From: Dyella_B sp035503745
GTDB lineage: Bacteria > Pseudomonadota > Gammaproteobacteria > Xanthomonadales > Rhodanobacteraceae
Reading direction: 5' to 3'
Length of the DNA: 64,000 bases
NCBI RefSeq assembly: GCF_035503745.1
Contig: NZ_DATJTC010000008.1
Span: forward strand, 62,001-126,000
A program made the position numbers and the translations under genes. Under the pieces are notes generated by a model. That model searched no databases. It was not told the origin of the DNA and saw nothing but the letters and a program-made list of their open reading frames with translations. This document shows, piece by piece, positions 43,411 to 51,963 of the stretch. Position 1 is the stretch's first letter. Every line of letters starts with the position of its first letter.

Positions 43411-44364
43411 TCAATGGCGATGCTTGGCACCGCAGCCGGGGTCCTCGTCAGGGCAGTCGCCCGGATCGATCTGTACGGTGGCGTGGCGGATGCCGAAACG
43501 TTCCAGCAGGGTGCGATTGACCGCCGCCAGCACGCGCGCGCCGTCGCCCGCGTCGTGCAACTCCAGATGCAGCGTGGCCATGCGCGAGCCCGATGCCAGC
43601 TGCCATACGTGCAGATGATGCACGTCGCGAATCGATGCATCGGCACCGCGCAAGACGCTTTCCACTTCGCGCGTGTCCATGCCTTCGGGTACGCCCTCCA
43701 GCAAAATATGCGTCGAACGGCGCAGCAACTGCCACGCACTGTGGAGGATGAGCAGCGACACCAGCAGCGACAACACCGGGTCGGCCCAGTTCCAGCCCAT
43801 CGCGCGCACCGCCAGTGCGGCAAGCACGGCACCCACCGAACCCATCAGGTCGCCCAGCACATGCAGGCTCGCGGCACCAAGGTTCACGTCGTCGTGGGCA
43901 TGGCCATGCAGGCTGCGCAGCACGATCACATTCACCACCAGCCCCACCAGCGCGACGCCAAGCATCACGCCGGAAAGAATCGCCACCGGCTTGAACAGCC
44001 GCTCAATGGCTTCGTAGGCGATAAATCCCACCAGCACGAACTGCGTCAGCGCATTGACGAAACCGGCCAGCACTTCCATCCGGCCATAACCGTAGGTGCG
44101 GCGCGCATCGGCCGGACGCAGCGCCATTCGTGCGGCCAGCAGCGCGAGCAGCAAGGCCAGCGCATCCACCAGCATGTGGCCGGCATCGGCCAGCAGCGCC
44201 AGCGAACCGGACCATAGGCCGCCCCCCACTTCGGCAACCATCATGCTGGCGGTCAGCGCAAAGGCGACCAGCAGCTTGCGCCCGCGACGGTGCGCATGGT
44301 CGGCGCGAGCATGGCCGTGATCATGGTTGGGATGCCCGCAGGCGTGGCTGTGCGCGTGATTCAT
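43411..44364 (-). CDS. Cation diffusion facilitator (ZitB/CzcD-like zinc exporter)
   Basis: A 317-residue CDF transporter that exports Zn2+ (perhaps Cd2+/Co2+) in exchange for protons. The N-terminus is His-rich (HAHSHACGHPNHDHGHA). Six helices follow; the transport site is formed by DAGHMLVDA in helix 2 and HVLGDLMGS in helix 5, the HD-HD pattern of zinc-selective members. The cytoplasmic domain (about 210-310) has HHLHVW and HATVQIDP. It lies 55 bases after the MerC-like gene on the same strand and 0.6 kb from zur, so it belongs to a zinc locus. Confidence 0.95.
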   Translation of the reverse strand: MNHAHSHACGHPNHDHGHARADHAHRRGRKLLVAFALTASMMVAEVGGGLWSGSLALLADAGHMLVDALALLLALLAARMALRPADARRTYGYGRMEVLAGFVNALTQFVLVGFIAYEAIERLFKPVAILSGVMLGVALVGLVVNVIVLRSLHGHAHDDVNLGAASLHVLGDLMGSVGAVLAALAVRAMGWNWADPVLSLLVSLLILHSAWQLLRRSTHILLEGVPEGMDTREVESVLRGADASIRDVHHLHVWQLASGSRMATLHLELHDAGDGARVLAAVNRTLLERFGIRHATVQIDPGDCPDEDPGCGAKHRH

Positions 44365-44419
44365 TCAGTCATGCTAGGAAGCGGCGCGCCCGTTACACAA
44401 TCACTGGCGCGCGAAGCGT

Positions 44420-44851
44420 TCAGTGAGCGCAATGCGCGCCGTGAACGTGACCATGCAAGCGATCGAAGCGCAAATTGACGAAGTGCGCACTGGCCACCAG
44501 CAGGCCGCCGCACGTCACCAGCACGCTGTGCAGCACGATGGAGTAGTTTTCGGCGAAGGTGACGCCCATCACCAACAGGCACAGGCCCGGCAAGGCGAGC
44601 CGCAACGGCAGCGACCGATGATGGCGCCGGTAACCATTGACCAGGGCAAACAGTGCCAGCGCACTGGCGAAAAGCACGAAGCCACGCTCGAAGCCGTGAT
44701 CGGCGAGGAAGCTAAGGCCAAGCAGCGGCAGGATCGCCAGCACGAACGGCAACGCCGCGCAGTGGATCGCGCACAGGAACGAAGCGGTCGCGCCGATCCG
44801 GTCGGCGAGGTTCCACCAGCGATGGGGCGGCGGCGTGGGCGTGGAATCCAT
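44420..44851 (-). CDS. MerC-domain membrane protein
   Basis: A 143-residue inner-membrane protein with four predicted helices and the MerC signature CAIHCAALPF (two Cys within helix 1). MerC proteins carry Hg2+ in mer operons, but chromosomal relatives near metal regulators probably handle other soft metals. The C-terminus is His-rich (HGHVHGAHCAH). It is upstream of the CDF exporter and downstream of zur, and a Zur-box-like site lies about 50 bases before its start. The transported ion is unknown. Confidence 0.87.
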   Translation of the reverse strand: MDSTPTPPPHRWWNLADRIGATASFLCAIHCAALPFVLAILPLLGLSFLADHGFERGFVLFASALALFALVNGYRRHHRSLPLRLALPGLCLLVMGVTFAENYSIVLHSVLVTCGGLLVASAHFVNLRFDRLHGHVHGAHCAH

Positions 44852-44898
44852 GGAGGGACTACACCGTACTGGCTAGCCGGTGGGGCCCGGCATGGTTT

Positions 44899-44913
44899 TG
44901 ATACAATATAACA
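44899..44913. promoter_or_regulatory. Zur-box-like operator before the merC-CDF pair
   Basis: The 15-mer TGATACAATATAACA agrees with the core Zur consensus TGTTATANTATAACA at 12 of 14 fixed positions. It overlaps a TATATT hexamer that could be the minus-strand -10 element of the MerC-like gene. The zur gene is adjacent. Binding is inferred from sequence only. Confidence 0.55.
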
Positions 44914-44975
44914 CTATTGATCCACACGCAAGCCGGCCTGCAACAGGCCCACGCCAAGCCGGCTGGGATACATGC

Positions 44976-45482
44976 TCAGGCCTTGCGGCACTGCTTGCAG
45001 ACGCCATGCACTTCCAGGGTCTGCGCCTGCGGACGGAACCCGAAGGCCTTGGCCTGCGCCTCGATCAGCTCGGCGACGCGTTCATCGCACACTTCCTGCG
45101 CGCTGGAACAGACATCGCAGATCAGGAACGGTACCTGATGGGCCTCGGCTGGATGATGGCAGGACACGAACGCGTTGATCGATTCCAGCTTGTGGATGAA
45201 GCCGTGTTCAAGCAGGAAGTCGAGCGCGCGATAAACGGTAGGCGGCGCGGCATTGCCGTGGCGCTCGCGCAGATGGTCGAGCAGATCGTAAGCCTTCACC
45301 GGCTTGCCGGCGGCTGCGATCAGTTCCAGCACTTCCTTGCGCAACGGGGTCAAGCGCAGGCCGCGTTCTTCGCTAGCGTGCTCCACCGCGGCCACGAACT
45401 CCTTGGGACCTTCGTGATGATGATGGGTATGCGCTTTGATGGAGGAACTTTCGCTCAACGGGTTCACCTCGATGTCGATCAT
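44976..45482 (-). CDS. zur: Zinc uptake regulator, Fur family
   Basis: A 168-residue Fur-family repressor. It has an N-terminal His-rich tail (HTHHHHEGP), the winged helix (GLRLTPLRKEVLELI, PTVYRALDFLLEHGFIHKLE) and the structural zinc pairs CDVC and CKQC. The signature AFVSCHHPAEAHQ and the neighbouring CDF and MerC-like genes favour Zur over Fur. Zur binds Zn2+ and represses uptake genes. In Xanthomonas campestris Zur is known also to activate a zinc exporter. It is 16 bases downstream of a small membrane-protein gene and probably co-transcribed with it. Confidence 0.9.
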   Translation of the reverse strand: MIDIEVNPLSESSSIKAHTHHHHEGPKEFVAAVEHASEERGLRLTPLRKEVLELIAAAGKPVKAYDLLDHLRERHGNAAPPTVYRALDFLLEHGFIHKLESINAFVSCHHPAEAHQVPFLICDVCSSAQEVCDERVAELIEAQAKAFGFRPQAQTLEVHGVCKQCRKA

Positions 45483-45498
45483 ACACCCCGCTCCGATA

Positions 45499-45768
45499 TC
45501 AGCGCGGCAGCGGCGGCGGCCTGGCCGATCTGGGGGCCAGCAACACGATAATCCAGCCGATCGGCCCCAGTACCAGCGCCCAGACGATACCTGCCATCAC
45601 GCGGCCACGCCACCAGCCAAGCAGCGCGCCCACGGCCACGAAGGCCACATTCCACCAGAACAATGCCGCCCACGGCACCATGTTCATCAGGTTGAGGAAG
45701 ATATGGAAGAACGCGCCGGGAGAATCGGGATCGACGCCTTTCATCGCCTTGGCTAGCAGTTCTTCCAT
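45499..45768 (-). CDS. Small membrane protein upstream of zur
   Basis: An 89-residue protein with two membrane helices (about 32-50 and 56-78). The N-terminus is MEELLAKAMKGVDPDSPGAFFHIFLNLMN and the tail is PAPRSARPPPLPR-like, proline- and arginine-rich. I do not recognise a family function. It ends 16 bases before zur on the same strand, so it is probably the first gene of the zur transcript. A role in metal handling is only suggested by position. Confidence 0.7.
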   Translation of the reverse strand: MEELLAKAMKGVDPDSPGAFFHIFLNLMNMVPWAALFWWNVAFVAVGALLGWWRGRVMAGIVWALVLGPIGWIIVLLAPRSARPPPLPR

Positions 45769-45816
45769 TCGTGCCTCGTTGGCTGGCGGGACGCCGCACC
45801 GGTCAATGACGCTTCC

Positions 45817-45839
45817 AGGGCCTGTACGCCACAGGCCCT
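45817..45839. terminator. Hairpin between gltX and the zur operon
   Basis: Perfect 9-bp arms AGGGCCTGT and ACAGGCCCT with a 5-nt loop lie 67 bases after the gltX stop on the minus strand. There is no T-run, so it may be a weak or Rho-assisted terminator. Confidence 0.45.
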
Positions 45840-45905
45840 AGACTACAGCCGCGATCGGCGTGGCAAAGTGATGCACGGCACTGCTCCGGCAGTGGCGTGT
45901 GCCGA

Positions 45906-47306
45906 TCAAGCCTGCGCCTTGGCGATCGCATCGTCGATGCGCTTGAGCGCCACCTCGCGCCCAGTGAGGTAAAGGGTGTGATCGATCGATGGCGACACTT
46001 GCGTGCCCGTCATCGCCACGCGCAGCGGCTGCGCAATCTTGCCCATGCCCAGCTCAAGCCTGGCCGCCACCTGCTCGATCACCTGATGGATCGGCTCGGG
46101 CTTCCATTCACAGCCGGCGAGCAGTTCGCGCACGGCCTGCAGTACCTGCACGGCGCTCTCGCTCTTCAAATGCTTGGCAACGGCCTTGTCGTCCCATTCG
46201 GTAATCGGGCCGTACCAGATCTTGGCGCGCTCAGCCATTTCCTTGAGCGTATGCACGCGGTCACGCAGCGCCACGATGACGTCGGCGGGTGCCGGGCCCG
46301 AACTGGCGTCGATGCCGGCGCGGGCCAGGTGCCAGGCAAATTCCGGCGCCAGTGCCTGCGGATCGTCGGTCTTGAGGTAATGCTGGTTGAGCCACTGCAG
46401 CTTTTCGGTATCGAATCGCGAAGCGGCTTTGTTGACGTCGCCGACATCGAACAGCGCGATCATTTCCTCGCGCGAGAAAATTTCCTGGTCGCCATGCGAC
46501 CAGCCCAATCGCACCAGATAGTTGAGGATCGCATGCGGCAGAAAGCCGTTCTCGCGGTACTCCATCACGCTGACCGAGTTGGTGCGCTTGGAAAGCTTCT
46601 TGCCTTCCTTGTCCAGGATCATCGGCAGGTGCGCGAACTCCGGCACTTTTGCGCCGAGTGCGTGATAGATGTTGATCTGGCGCGGCGTGTTGTTGACGTG
46701 GTCGTCGCCGCGGATCACCTCGGTGATGCCCATGTCGATGTCATCGACCACCACCGCGAAGTTGTAGGTCGGCCAGCCGTCGGAGCGGAAGATCACCAGA
46801 TCGTCCAGTTCGCTGTTGGACCACTCGACCCGGCCCTTCACCTTGTCCTCGAACACCACCGAACCTTCCAGCGGGTTCTTGAAGCGGATCACGCGGTTGG
46901 GGTCGTCGCGACAAGGCTCGTTGCGATCGCGGTAATAGCCGTTGTAGCGGGGCTTCTCGCCGCGCGCCATGGCCGCTTCGCGCATCGCCTCGATGTCTTC
47001 CTTGGTCTCGTAGGCGTAATACGCCTTGCCGGCGGCCAGCAGCTCCTGGGCGACCTGGCGGTAGCGATCCAAGCGATGCGTCTGGTAGATCGGTGCCTCG
47101 TCGGCGTTCAGATCCAGCCACTGCATGGCATCCAGGATGGCCCGCACCGCCTCGTCGGTGGAACGCTCACGGTCGGTGTCCTCGATGCGCAGCAGGAATT
47201 GGCCCCCGCGACGGCGGGCCTCCAGCCAGCAATACAGCGCGGTACGGGCGCCGCCGATGTGCAGAAAACCGGTGGGGCTGGGGGCGAAGCGGGTGCGGAC
47301 GGTCAT
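45906..47306 (-). CDS. gltX: Glutamyl-tRNA synthetase
   Basis: GltX attaches glutamate to tRNA-Glu. The class I signatures are present: HIGG at residues 16-19 (FAPSPTGFLHIGGARTALYCWL) and KKLSKRTN for the KMSKS loop. The anticodon-binding domain fills the C-terminus. Length (466) is standard for the discriminating bacterial enzyme. The start at 47306 gives MTVRTRFAPSPTG, the usual N-terminus; an in-frame ATG at 47369 would add 21 atypical residues. Confidence 0.97.
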   Translation of the reverse strand: MTVRTRFAPSPTGFLHIGGARTALYCWLEARRRGGQFLLRIEDTDRERSTDEAVRAILDAMQWLDLNADEAPIYQTHRLDRYRQVAQELLAAGKAYYAYETKEDIEAMREAAMARGEKPRYNGYYRDRNEPCRDDPNRVIRFKNPLEGSVVFEDKVKGRVEWSNSELDDLVIFRSDGWPTYNFAVVVDDIDMGITEVIRGDDHVNNTPRQINIYHALGAKVPEFAHLPMILDKEGKKLSKRTNSVSVMEYRENGFLPHAILNYLVRLGWSHGDQEIFSREEMIALFDVGDVNKAASRFDTEKLQWLNQHYLKTDDPQALAPEFAWHLARAGIDASSGPAPADVIVALRDRVHTLKEMAERAKIWYGPITEWDDKAVAKHLKSESAVQVLQAVRELLAGCEWKPEPIHQVIEQVAARLELGMGKIAQPLRVAMTGTQVSPSIDHTLYLTGREVALKRIDDAIAKAQA

Positions 47307-47399
47307 GGGTTCACGGGTGGCGCGATACGGAACTGCGCATTTTAGCCGATCTCGCCGCGCCACCCTCACCCGGCCCGGCCAAGCAAGCCGAGCCCAGCC

Positions 47400-47834
47400 T
47401 CACTTCACGTGGACCGTGACCACTTTGGAGACGATCGGCGGGTCGAACGGAATGTGGTTGGAGTCGCCCAGCTCCAGTTGCAGCGTGTGCGTGCCGGGCG
47501 AAAGCTTCACGATGGTCTCGGTCTGGCCGCCGCCGAAATGCAGGTGCTGCTCGTCCTTGGGAATTGGCTGACCGGCCGGCGGCAGTTCCTTCACGTCGAT
47601 CAGCAGATGATGATGGCCGGTGTTCTCATGCACCACGCCGGCCGGCGCCACGCCCATGCCCTTGAGGCCAAAGCGCACAGTGAAGCTTTGCGGCACCGTC
47701 GCGCCGTTTTGCGGGGAAATGATGTAAACCTGCGCGCCGGCGGGGGCTTTGGTGACCGGCAAGCCGGTGGCATAGGCGGCAAGGATGGAACCTGCAGCGG
47801 TTGCCAGCGCTAGTGCGAGCAGCAGACGTTTCAT
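47400..47834 (-). CDS. DUF4399 exported protein
   Basis: A 144-residue periplasmic protein of the DUF4399 family with a signal peptide (about 20 residues). The domain carries NGATVPQSFTVRFGLKGMGVAPAGV, NTGHHHLLIDV, EQHLHFGGGQTETIVKLSPGTHTLQLEL and FDPPIVSKVVTVHV. The clustered histidines (GHHHLLID, HLHFGGG) could bind a metal. Family function is unknown. It is a single gene downstream of nothing obvious, divergent from the glycosyltransferase. Confidence 0.92.
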   Translation of the reverse strand: MKRLLLALALATAAGSILAAYATGLPVTKAPAGAQVYIISPQNGATVPQSFTVRFGLKGMGVAPAGVVHENTGHHHLLIDVKELPPAGQPIPKDEQHLHFGGGQTETIVKLSPGTHTLQLELGDSNHIPFDPPIVSKVVTVHVK

Positions 47835-48006
47835 GGCGGCCTCTCCTGGTCAAGGGGTGTTCAATCTAGCCCATCGGCAGCGTGATGTTCACGTGCCGGC
47901 ATGACGTGCACCATTTCGTCACACGCGTAACCACGTTGTCACGTACCCGCCACGCGGCAGCAACGCCCCCGCCGCAAGCTATGGCCGTACAAGACGAGGA
48001 TGCGCC

Positions 48007-49167
48007 ATGCGTATCGGCATCATCAGCGAGACGTATCCGCCAGAGATCAACGGTGTGGCACTGACCGTGCACGGCCTGGCGAGCGGTCTGGCCTCCAAGG
48101 GCCACCAGATCGATCTCATCCGTCCCCGCCAGGCCATCGGCCATGTCGACGAACCGGGTATCGACGCGCTTCAGACGCGCGGCGCGGCACTGCCCCGCTA
48201 CCCGGGCCTGCGCTTTGGTCTGCCTGCGCCACGCACGCTGCGCAAGCGCTGGATGCAGCGGCGCCCCGATGCCATCTATGTGGCCACTGAAGGTCCGCTG
48301 GGTCGTTCGGCGGTAAAAACGGCGGTGCGCTTGGGCATTCCCGTCGCCACCGGATTCCACACGCGCTTCGATACGTATGCCGATCACTACGGCGTGGGTT
48401 TCCTGACGCCCGTTGTGCATAACTACCTGCGCCGCTTCCACTCGCGCGCCAACGTGACGCTGGTTCCCACCGATGCGTTGGCGCAGGAATTGACTGCCAT
48501 GGGCGTCGATCACGCACGCTTGCTGCGCCGCGCGGTGGACACCAAATTGTTCAACTCGTCCTGGCGCGATCCCATGCTGCGCGAAAGCTGGGGTGCGCAA
48601 GCGGATACGCCAGTGGTGCTGTACGTCGGGCGCATCGCACCGGAGAAGAATCTCGAACTGGCGGTGGATACCTTCCGCGCCATTCAACAGCACGCGCCCA
48701 AGGCGCGCTACGTGTGGGTAGGCGATGGTCCGGCCCGCGCGGCACTGCAGGAGGCCAATCCGGATTTCATCTTCGCCGGCATGAAGCGCGATGAAGCGCT
48801 GGCCGTGCACTACGCCAGCGCGGACATGTTTCCGTTTCCCAGCCTGAGCGAAACCTTCGGCAACGTGATCCTGGAAGCACTCGCCGCCGGCCTGCCGGTG
48901 GTGGCCTATGCAGAAGGCGCGGCGCGCGAACATTTGAACGACGGCGTCAACGGCTATCGCATCGCTTCGGGCGACGCGCAAGCCTTCACCGCCGCGGCGG
49001 TGACGCTGGCCCGCGACATCGGCCTGATCCGCCAGATGGGACATGCCGCCCAGGAGAGCGTTGCGCGGCTGTCGCCCGATGCGGTCATCCGTGAATTCGA
49101 AACCCTGCTTCGCGAACTGGTCGAGGAGAACGTGCATGAGCGCCATGTCACCATCGCACCTGCCTGA
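48007..49167 (+). CDS. GT4-family glycosyltransferase
   Basis: A 386-residue cytoplasmic glycosyltransferase of family GT4 (GT-B fold), like MgtA/PimB-type alpha-mannosyl or glucosyl transferases. The acceptor domain begins MRIGIISETYPPEINGVALTVHGLA; the donor site includes VLYVGRIAPEKNLELA, VWVGDGPARAAL, FPSLSETFGNVILEALAAGLPVVAYAEGAA (E-x7-E type). Donor and acceptor are unknown. It overlaps the PAP2 phosphatase gene by 32 bases, which suggests the pair makes and processes a glycolipid. Confidence 0.9.
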   Translation: MRIGIISETYPPEINGVALTVHGLASGLASKGHQIDLIRPRQAIGHVDEPGIDALQTRGAALPRYPGLRFGLPAPRTLRKRWMQRRPDAIYVATEGPLGRSAVKTAVRLGIPVATGFHTRFDTYADHYGVGFLTPVVHNYLRRFHSRANVTLVPTDALAQELTAMGVDHARLLRRAVDTKLFNSSWRDPMLRESWGAQADTPVVLYVGRIAPEKNLELAVDTFRAIQQHAPKARYVWVGDGPARAALQEANPDFIFAGMKRDEALAVHYASADMFPFPSLSETFGNVILEALAAGLPVVAYAEGAAREHLNDGVNGYRIASGDAQAFTAAAVTLARDIGLIRQMGHAAQESVARLSPDAVIREFETLLRELVEENVHERHVTIAPA

Positions 49168-49711
49168 CCAAGCCGTGCTTCCGCGCCATGCGTTCGACCG
49201 GCGCATGTGCATTGCCGCCAATCGCTGGGGCGCGCGGCACGCCGTAGGGGTGTTCTTCGGGGCCATCAGCCGATTGGGCGACGGCATTTTCTGGTACGCA
49301 TTGATGCTGGCGCTGGCGCTGATCGATGGCCGGCGCGGGCTGGAAGCGGCGGCGCATATGGCAGCTACCGGCCTGGTGGCGCTGCTGCTGTATCGCATCC
49401 TCAAGCGCTGGACGCGCCGCCCGCGTCCGTTCCGCACCTGTCCGGGCGTGATCGCGCACGTGCCGCCGCTGGACGAATTCAGTTTTCCTTCGGGGCACAC
49501 CTTGCAGGCAGTGGGCTTCACCATCGTCGCGCTGGCGTGGTACCCGTTGCTTGCGCCGCTGTTGTTGACCTTCACCACGCTGGTGGCCGCGTCGCGCGTG
49601 ATCCTGGGCCTGCATTATCCCAGCGACGTGCTCGCCGCGATTCTGGTTGGCAGCGGTTTGGGTGCGCTGTCGCTGTGGATCGTGCACGCCGCGCCACAGC
49701 TCCTGGCCTGA
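49136..49711 (+). CDS. PAP2-family membrane phosphatase
   Basis: A 191-residue PAP2/acid-phosphatase membrane protein. The three signature motifs are intact: KRWTRRPRP (K-x6-RP), FSFPSGHT and SRVILGLHYPSDV (SR-x5-H-x3-D). Helices lie around residues 35-60, 68-90, 133-155 and 160-180. It probably removes phosphate from a lipid or isoprenoid phosphate such as phosphatidate or undecaprenyl pyrophosphate. The ATG at 49136 follows GGAGAAC inside the glycosyltransferase gene, so translation is coupled. Confidence 0.93.
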   Translation: MSAMSPSHLPDQAVLPRHAFDRRMCIAANRWGARHAVGVFFGAISRLGDGIFWYALMLALALIDGRRGLEAAAHMAATGLVALLLYRILKRWTRRPRPFRTCPGVIAHVPPLDEFSFPSGHTLQAVGFTIVALAWYPLLAPLLLTFTTLVAASRVILGLHYPSDVLAAILVGSGLGALSLWIVHAAPQLLA

Positions 49712-49781
49712 TCGCCCGGTGCGCTGATCAATCATTGGCCACGCTGTCGTCACGCGCTTTGTCTTCAACGAGATAGCGCAC

Positions 49782-49944
49782 CTATCCACAGGCTCTACCG
49801 GATACTTTCCACAATCGCTGTGGAAAACTGCGCGCGTGTTCTGCGCAATATTTCAGCATGCCGTGGCAAGTGCTTGATCGCCAAGTACCGCGCGGCAGTT
49901 TTCCACAGGGTTTTCCGCAAAGCGTCCACACATGCTGTGGAAAA
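49782..49944. repeat. Cluster of five DnaA-box-like sites
   Basis: Three exact matches to TTWTNCACA (as TTTTCCACA or its complement) lie at 49819-49827 (minus), 49899-49907 (plus) and 49936-49944 (minus); near matches CTATCCACA and CTTTCCACA lie at 49782-49790 and 49805-49813. The three exact sites share a longer core, CTGTGGAAAACTGC. Replication-origin genes (dnaA, dnaN, gyrB, rpmH) are absent, so this would be a DnaA-titrating or other protein-binding locus rather than oriC. Confidence 0.6.
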
Positions 49945-50021
49945 CTGCGTTGCGCATCTTGTCGCCGGCCGGCTTTTGTCTACGGCATGGCGAAACAGTC
50001 GCACGCAAGATATCCGCGGGC

Positions 50022-50050
50022 AAAAACGACGATGCCGCCCGAAGGCGGCA
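50022..50050 (-). terminator. Rho-independent terminator of accD
   Basis: On the minus strand a TGCCGCC stem with a TTCG loop and GGCGGCA is followed within 6 bases by TTTTT, 29 bases after the accD stop. Confidence 0.85.
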
Positions 50051-50078
50051 CCGTTTGCGGGTTTGTCTGTGGCCGGGC

Positions 50079-50948
50079 TTATGCCGCGCGCGGCACTTTG
50101 CGCAGGATGCCCAGCACGTCCGCCAGTTTGTCGCGCATCTGGCGTCGGTCGACGATCATATCGATGGCGCCGTGGTCGAGCAAGAATTCCGAACGCTGGA
50201 AACCTTCGGGCAAGGTTTCGCGCACCGTCTGCTCGATGACGCGCGGACCGGCGAAGCCGATCAGCGCTTTGGGTTCGCCCACGTTGATGTCGCCCAGCAT
50301 GCCGAGGCTGGCGGAAACGCCGCCGGTGGTGGGATGCGTCAACACGCTGATGTAAGGCACGCCCGCCTCGCGCAGGCGCGCCAGCGCCGCCGAGGTCTTG
50401 GCCATCTGCATCAACGAGAACAATGCCTCCTGCATGCGCGCACCGCCGGTGGCGGAAAAGCACACCAGCGCACTGCGCTCGGCCAGTGCGCGCTCCGCCG
50501 CGCGCGTGAACTTTTCGCCGACCACCGAACCCATCGAGCCGCCCATGTAGGAGAACTCGAACGCCACGGCCATCAACGGCTGGTCTTTGAGCTTGCCGCT
50601 CATCGCGATCAGCGCGTCTTTCTCGCCGGTGGATTTTTGCGCGGCGACGATGCGGTCGCGGTATTTCTTCGAATCGCGGAATTTCAGCGGATCGTTGGGC
50701 TCCATGCCGGCCCAATGTTCCTGCGTGCTGCCTTGGTCAAGAAACGCCAGCAGGCGCTCGCGCGCACCAATGGCATGGTGATGGCTGCACTTGGGACATA
50801 CCATCAAGTTGCGTTCCAGCTCGGGCCGATACAGCACGGCACCGCAACCTGCACACTTTTCCCATACGCCCTCGGGTACTTTGCCCTTGCCACCCGGGGA
50901 GCCCGGCGTCCGCGCGCGCGGCGCCATGATTTTCTGCAGCCAATTCAT
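50079..50948 (-). CDS. accD: Acetyl-CoA carboxylase carboxyltransferase beta subunit
   Basis: AccD pairs with AccA to move CO2 from biotin to acetyl-CoA, making malonyl-CoA for fatty-acid synthesis. The N-terminal zinc finger has Cys32, Cys35, Cys51 and Cys54 (KCAGCGAVLY, VCPKCSHHH). The carboxyltransferase core shows FEFSYMGGSMGSVVGEKF, SATGGARMQEALFSLMQM and LTHPTTGGVSASLGMLGD. Length (289) is typical. The start at 50948 gives MNWLQKIM, the family's usual beginning. It follows trpA on the same strand after 214 bases, a common order in this group. Confidence 0.97.
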   Translation of the reverse strand: MNWLQKIMAPRARTPGSPGGKGKVPEGVWEKCAGCGAVLYRPELERNLMVCPKCSHHHAIGARERLLAFLDQGSTQEHWAGMEPNDPLKFRDSKKYRDRIVAAQKSTGEKDALIAMSGKLKDQPLMAVAFEFSYMGGSMGSVVGEKFTRAAERALAERSALVCFSATGGARMQEALFSLMQMAKTSAALARLREAGVPYISVLTHPTTGGVSASLGMLGDINVGEPKALIGFAGPRVIEQTVRETLPEGFQRSEFLLDHGAIDMIVDRRQMRDKLADVLGILRKVPRAA

Positions 50949-51162
50949 AAAAACCTCAGTCTGAATCCGGTGACCCAAGGATCACCAGAACTTCATGGGG
51001 GTGACTTCGCACGGCACCAGCCCCTGTTCATCAGGTCGGCGTGCGCGAATCGGTCATCGGTATGACCGCTCCACCGTGAATACGTTCCATCGCCGCACTC
51101 TTGCGGGCGTTCATCCCATGCCCTTCAGCCCCATGCCCCGTTCCCCCTCCTCCAGAGGAACT

Positions 51163-51963
51163 TCATGGCGTATCCAGCGCCTTGCGGATCGGGCCGAGGA
51201 AATGCTCGACGCGCTCCGCAATATCCTGTGCCGCCGTCGCGCCATCCAGCCGCTCCACAAGCGCACTGCCGATGACGACGGCGTCGGCGAAACCGGCAAT
51301 TGCCTTGGCGCTGGACGCATCCTTCACGCCGAAGCCCACGGCCACCGGCGCATTCGCATGAGACCGGATATCGGCCACGCGTGCGGCGATGTCCTGCGTA
51401 CTCAAGCGTCCGGCTCCGGTGATGCCGGCGAACGATACATAGTACAGGAAACCTTCGGCGGCTTTGCATAATTGCGCCATACGCGCGGGTGCGGTGGTCG
51501 GCGCGGCCAGCAAAATCTGCCGCAATCCAGCCGCACGCAACGGCTCGAGCACCGCGGCTTCTTCGAGCGGGCAATCCACCAGCAACACGCCATCGACGCC
51601 CGCGGCAACCGCTTCGTCGGAGAAACGCCGGTAGCCATGAATTTCGACAGGATTGAGATACCCCATCAGCACCACCGGGGTGTCCGGGTCGCGTTCGCGA
51701 AAACTCGCCACCCAGTCAAGCACCGATGCGAGGCCTACACCCTTGGCAATGGCGCGCTCGCTTGCGTGCTGGATCACCGGGCCATCGGCCATGGGATCGG
51801 AGAACGGGACGCCCAGCTCGATCACATCCGCGCCGGCGGCCACCAACGCATGCATCAGCGTGACGGTATGTTGCGGGGCCGGATCGCCCGCGGTCACGAA
51901 CGGAATCAAACCGGTGCGGCCAGCGGCCTTCAACGCGGCGAAACGTCGATCGATGCGATTCAT
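51163..51963 (-). CDS. trpA: Tryptophan synthase alpha chain
   Basis: TrpA cleaves indole-3-glycerol phosphate to indole and glyceraldehyde 3-phosphate; indole passes to TrpB. The TIM barrel shows RTGLIPFVTAGDP, VIELGVPFSDPMADGPVIQ (catalytic Glu and Asp), LLVDCPLEEA, YYVSFAGITGA and VAVGFGVKD. Length (266) is standard. Its start overlaps the trpB stop by 4 bases, so the two subunits are made in balance. The start at 51963 gives MNRIDRRFAAL, the expected N-terminus. Confidence 0.97.
   Translation of the reverse strand: MNRIDRRFAALKAAGRTGLIPFVTAGDPAPQHTVTLMHALVAAGADVIELGVPFSDPMADGPVIQHASERAIAKGVGLASVLDWVASFRERDPDTPVVLMGYLNPVEIHGYRRFSDEAVAAGVDGVLLVDCPLEEAAVLEPLRAAGLRQILLAAPTTAPARMAQLCKAAEGFLYYVSFAGITGAGRLSTQDIAARVADIRSHANAPVAVGFGVKDASSAKAIAGFADAVVIGSALVERLDGATAAQDIAERVEHFLGPIRKALDTP

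Larger units (their letters stand above)
49712..50078. other. 367-bp region between PAP2 and accD with DnaA-box-like cluster
   Basis: It contains five TTWTNCACA-type sites between 49782 and 49944 and the accD terminator at 50022-50050. The genes on both sides end here (convergent), so the sites are not an ordinary promoter. No coding sequence is convincing. Confidence 0.7.

Noticed and set aside
47866..49578. A minus-strand frame of 570 codons over the glycosyltransferase and PAP2 genes
   Set aside because: Spans two genes in antisense and has no recognisable domain.
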